DNA of 64,000 nucleotides, taken from NCBI GenBank assembly GCA_013350335.1, contig CM023540.1, forward strand, positions 32,405,175-32,469,174, given 5' to 3'. The DNA is from Chimonanthus salicifolius. Its lineage: Eukaryota; Streptophyta; Magnoliopsida; Laurales; Calycanthaceae. The position numbers and the translations under genes were made by a program. Positions within the stretch are counted from its first letter, which is position 1, and every line of letters starts with the position of its first letter. The notes under the pieces were generated by a model. It made no database searches, was not told where the DNA came from, and was given only the letters and a program-made list of their open reading frames with translations. This document shows, one piece after another, positions 61,886-64,000 of the stretch.

Positions 61886-62210
61886 AGGGATACAAATATC
61901 GATTTTTAACAGCCGTGTAATATCGGCCGTACAGCCTATTTATTGGCCTATATAGCCGATATATATCGGTCCGATATCGGCTGAGATGATTTATATCGGC
62001 AATTTATATAGGCCCAGATATCGGCTGATATCAGCCGATATTTACGTTTTCAATTTTTTTTTAAAAAAAAACAGTTTCTTCTTTGGTTTTTTTATACTTT
62101 TTAATTCAGAAAAAATAAATTAATAAAATAATACAGATATTTTTTAAAAAAAAAGAGGAGAGAGAAATTTATCGGCTGATATATCGGCCAAGCCGAATTT
62201 TTGACCCCTA
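61886..62210. mobile_element. MITE of the GATATCGGCC family
   Basis: The left end is AGGGATACAAATATCGATTT and the right end, on the minus strand, TAGGGGTCAAAAATTCGGCT. Dense ATATCGGCCGAT-type motifs lie at 61918-62045, then T/A runs, then ATATCGGCC again at 62181. Flanks TACTACACC and TACGACATG match at 6 of 9 positions. Confidence 0.65.
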
Positions 62211-63574
62211 TACGACATGTCTACCTCTCCTCTACTAATTATGTTTGAAATTTTGACTTTTCAAAAATAATATAAAACTTTCTACAACTTGGAAATTTTG
62301 CTATTTTTTTTCATTTTAAGATTTAGTAATATGCTAATATTATAGAATTGGATTTGTAAAACTACTGGATTTTTCACAAGGCCAAAATTGTCCAAGCGGT
62401 TACCTAAAACTAACTTTTTTAAGAAATTTTAAAAATTCACTCGACTGAATTTTTTTTTTTTTTCCCCAATAAAGATCGAAAGTGTTGAATTTAACGAAAA
62501 GTTTAAACTTTAACTTTAACACTCATTAGGGCTCCCAAACCCCAATGGTAAACTTTAACTGCAACACTCATTAGATCCATAATCATGTTCTTTATTTCTT
62601 TCAGTGATCATTTACGACCATTTTTACGGTTTGGTATCCGCAAAATTTCACCCACTATATTTTTTAAATAAATCAAATAAAAATTTGAATAATTAGTGCC
62701 TGAAATTTTGGCCAAGATAACACTAAAATATATTAGCCTGGCCAAGGCCTAGGAACTCAGTGCAGAACAATTAGGGGGTAAAAAAATCGTTGATACTGAA
62801 ATATCGGTGTCTCGGCCGATATTTCAGTATCTCAGATTTCAGATGATATCTTTCTCTCTCTTACTTTTTAAAAAACATCCATTATTTATCGACGAGATCT
62901 CAGCCATATCAGCTGAGATTTCTAACATGAGAACAGTATGCTGCTCTTTGTCCATGACAACTTGGGCTCAAATTTGGCCCATTCAGTTTTTGTCTTATAT
63001 CTTAATTATATTTTTGACCCATAACAAGGTGGGATGGATGCTCAAGCCTGGATGATCCCTTTTTATTGGACCCATCACCGTCTCATTTTCATGGATCCCA
63101 TGCACAGATGTGCCGGTGATCATTTCATGTGAGATAATCAAGTCATATCAAATTTTGTCAGTCTAAAGTCTAAGTGTCTGGTACGGATCTGATATGGTTA
63201 TATCAGTTTTTTTCTTTAATAAAAAGGATGATTAATTTAAAACAAAGGGAAGATCATACAAGTGAGCCCACATTACAAACAGTCCAGCAAAGGGATAGAT
63301 GGTGTCAATTTTGATTGACAGACCTTAGAATCTTATTTATGGTATCGGATCCAGCTTACGAGTATAAATTTTAGAATCGAAAGTATGAGGCCTTGACCCA
63401 TCTTACTTGAGAAGTCAGCTAATTTCAGCCCAGCCCGAGATGGCAAAAGCCCATTTACATGCACTAAAATATACAATATGTGTTCACACTTAATATTTCC
63501 ATAGAGTTAAGGTTGGCGTCCATGGCAAGGGCACTGAATACACTCTTCTATGGCGAATACATGAATTATGGACC
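62211..63574. other. Intergenic DNA with a decayed GATATCGGCC-type element
   Basis: TAGGGGGTAAAAAAATCGTT at about 62772 followed by ATATCGGTGTCTCGGCCGAT (62802) looks like the left part of another family member. Its right end is not recognisable. No gene is supported. Confidence 0.4.
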
Positions 63575-63602
63575 GGGTTCGGGTTCGGGTTCGGGTTCGG
63601 GT
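63575..63602 (+). repeat. (GGGTTC)n tract
   Basis: About four and a half tandem copies of GGGTTC, coding Gly-Ser repeats in one open frame. It is probably a simple repeat or the core of a GGGTC-type element. No gene is supported from here to 64000. Confidence 0.7.
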
Positions 63603-64000
63603 GTTAAGTGGCCAGGTTTTCATGTCACCAGTGATTCAGGCTTTTGTTTAAGTATGTGGTCCACCAAAATTCACATTGATCAGATTAATCAAATCATATT
63701 TTTGAAGGCTACAGATACAAAGTTTAGGAATTGAAACAAACTTTAAAGTGATCAAATTTTAAGAATCTTAAAAATACGGCATGATTAATTCAATTTTTTA
63801 TGAGTCATATAAATGGAAAAAAAAAATCCAACAAACCCATTAATATCTCATTCAATAGGTCCTAAACCTTGATGCATCAGTAATATCTGTAGATTTTTTT
63901 TCTTAATTATCATGATTCTAGGAGCACAACTCAGCCCAACAGAGGAAAATGTCTGGATCTTCAGCAACAGAAGTCCAATTCTAAAAATCTGAGGCAGGAT

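Noticed and set aside
8471..62210. Repeated GATATCGGCC motifs considered as a CRISPR-like or regulatory array
   Set aside because: The repeats have no uniform spacers and fall within elements with inverted ends and target duplications, so they belong to MITEs.

Overview
This is nuclear DNA of a flowering plant. The evidence is AT-rich sequence, intron-split genes with GT-AG borders, plant-specific protein families (CBP60, FAR1-related, a plant PP2C subgroup), and many plant-type SINEs, LINE and LTR pieces and Mutator-like MITEs. I cannot name the species. The gene content suits any angiosperm, and a magnoliid or early-diverging eudicot is only a guess.

Layout. (1) 2374-7000, plus strand: a seven-exon PP2C-type protein phosphatase, 440 residues, with a C-terminal CxxC...CxxC module. 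(2) 9667-46289, minus strand: three complete, strongly diverged CALMODULIN-BINDING PROTEIN 60 (CBP60) genes in tandem. Copy A is 9667-21888 (9 exons, 499 residues), copy B 24614-34211 (10 exons, 679 residues) and copy C 38654-46289 (8 exons, 598 residues). All inferred exon junctions keep frame, and intron phases match between the copies. (3) 54672-58129, minus strand: a FAR1-related (FRS11-like) gene of three coding exons, 756 residues. This family is a domesticated Mutator transposase. Its probable 5' UTR exon and TATA box lie near 60604-60836. (4) 52671-52961, plus strand: a weakly supported small single-exon ORF with a TATA box. The rest is intron and intergenic DNA full of repeats.

How the genes relate. 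CBP60 proteins are plant transcription factors, some calmodulin-regulated; the SARD1/CBP60g branch drives salicylic-acid immunity. Copy C keeps the canonical layout including a basic, Trp-containing C-terminal helix. Copies A and B have replaced the C-terminal half. Copy B is the most unusual: a phase 1-1 exon cassette is duplicated, one intron inside the duplicate appears to have become coding, and the last 16 codons with the stop come from a SINE.

The repeat landscape is the other theme. Several MITEs with 8-11 bp target-site duplications (Mutator-like) are filled with arrays of one short motif: ATCGTA, GATATCGGCC or GGGTCGGGT. A LINE with a 17-bp duplication and SINEs with 10-bp and 15-bp duplications are also resolved at base level. 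All exon borders were derived by hand from frame, splice consensus and family conservation; no transcript data were available.
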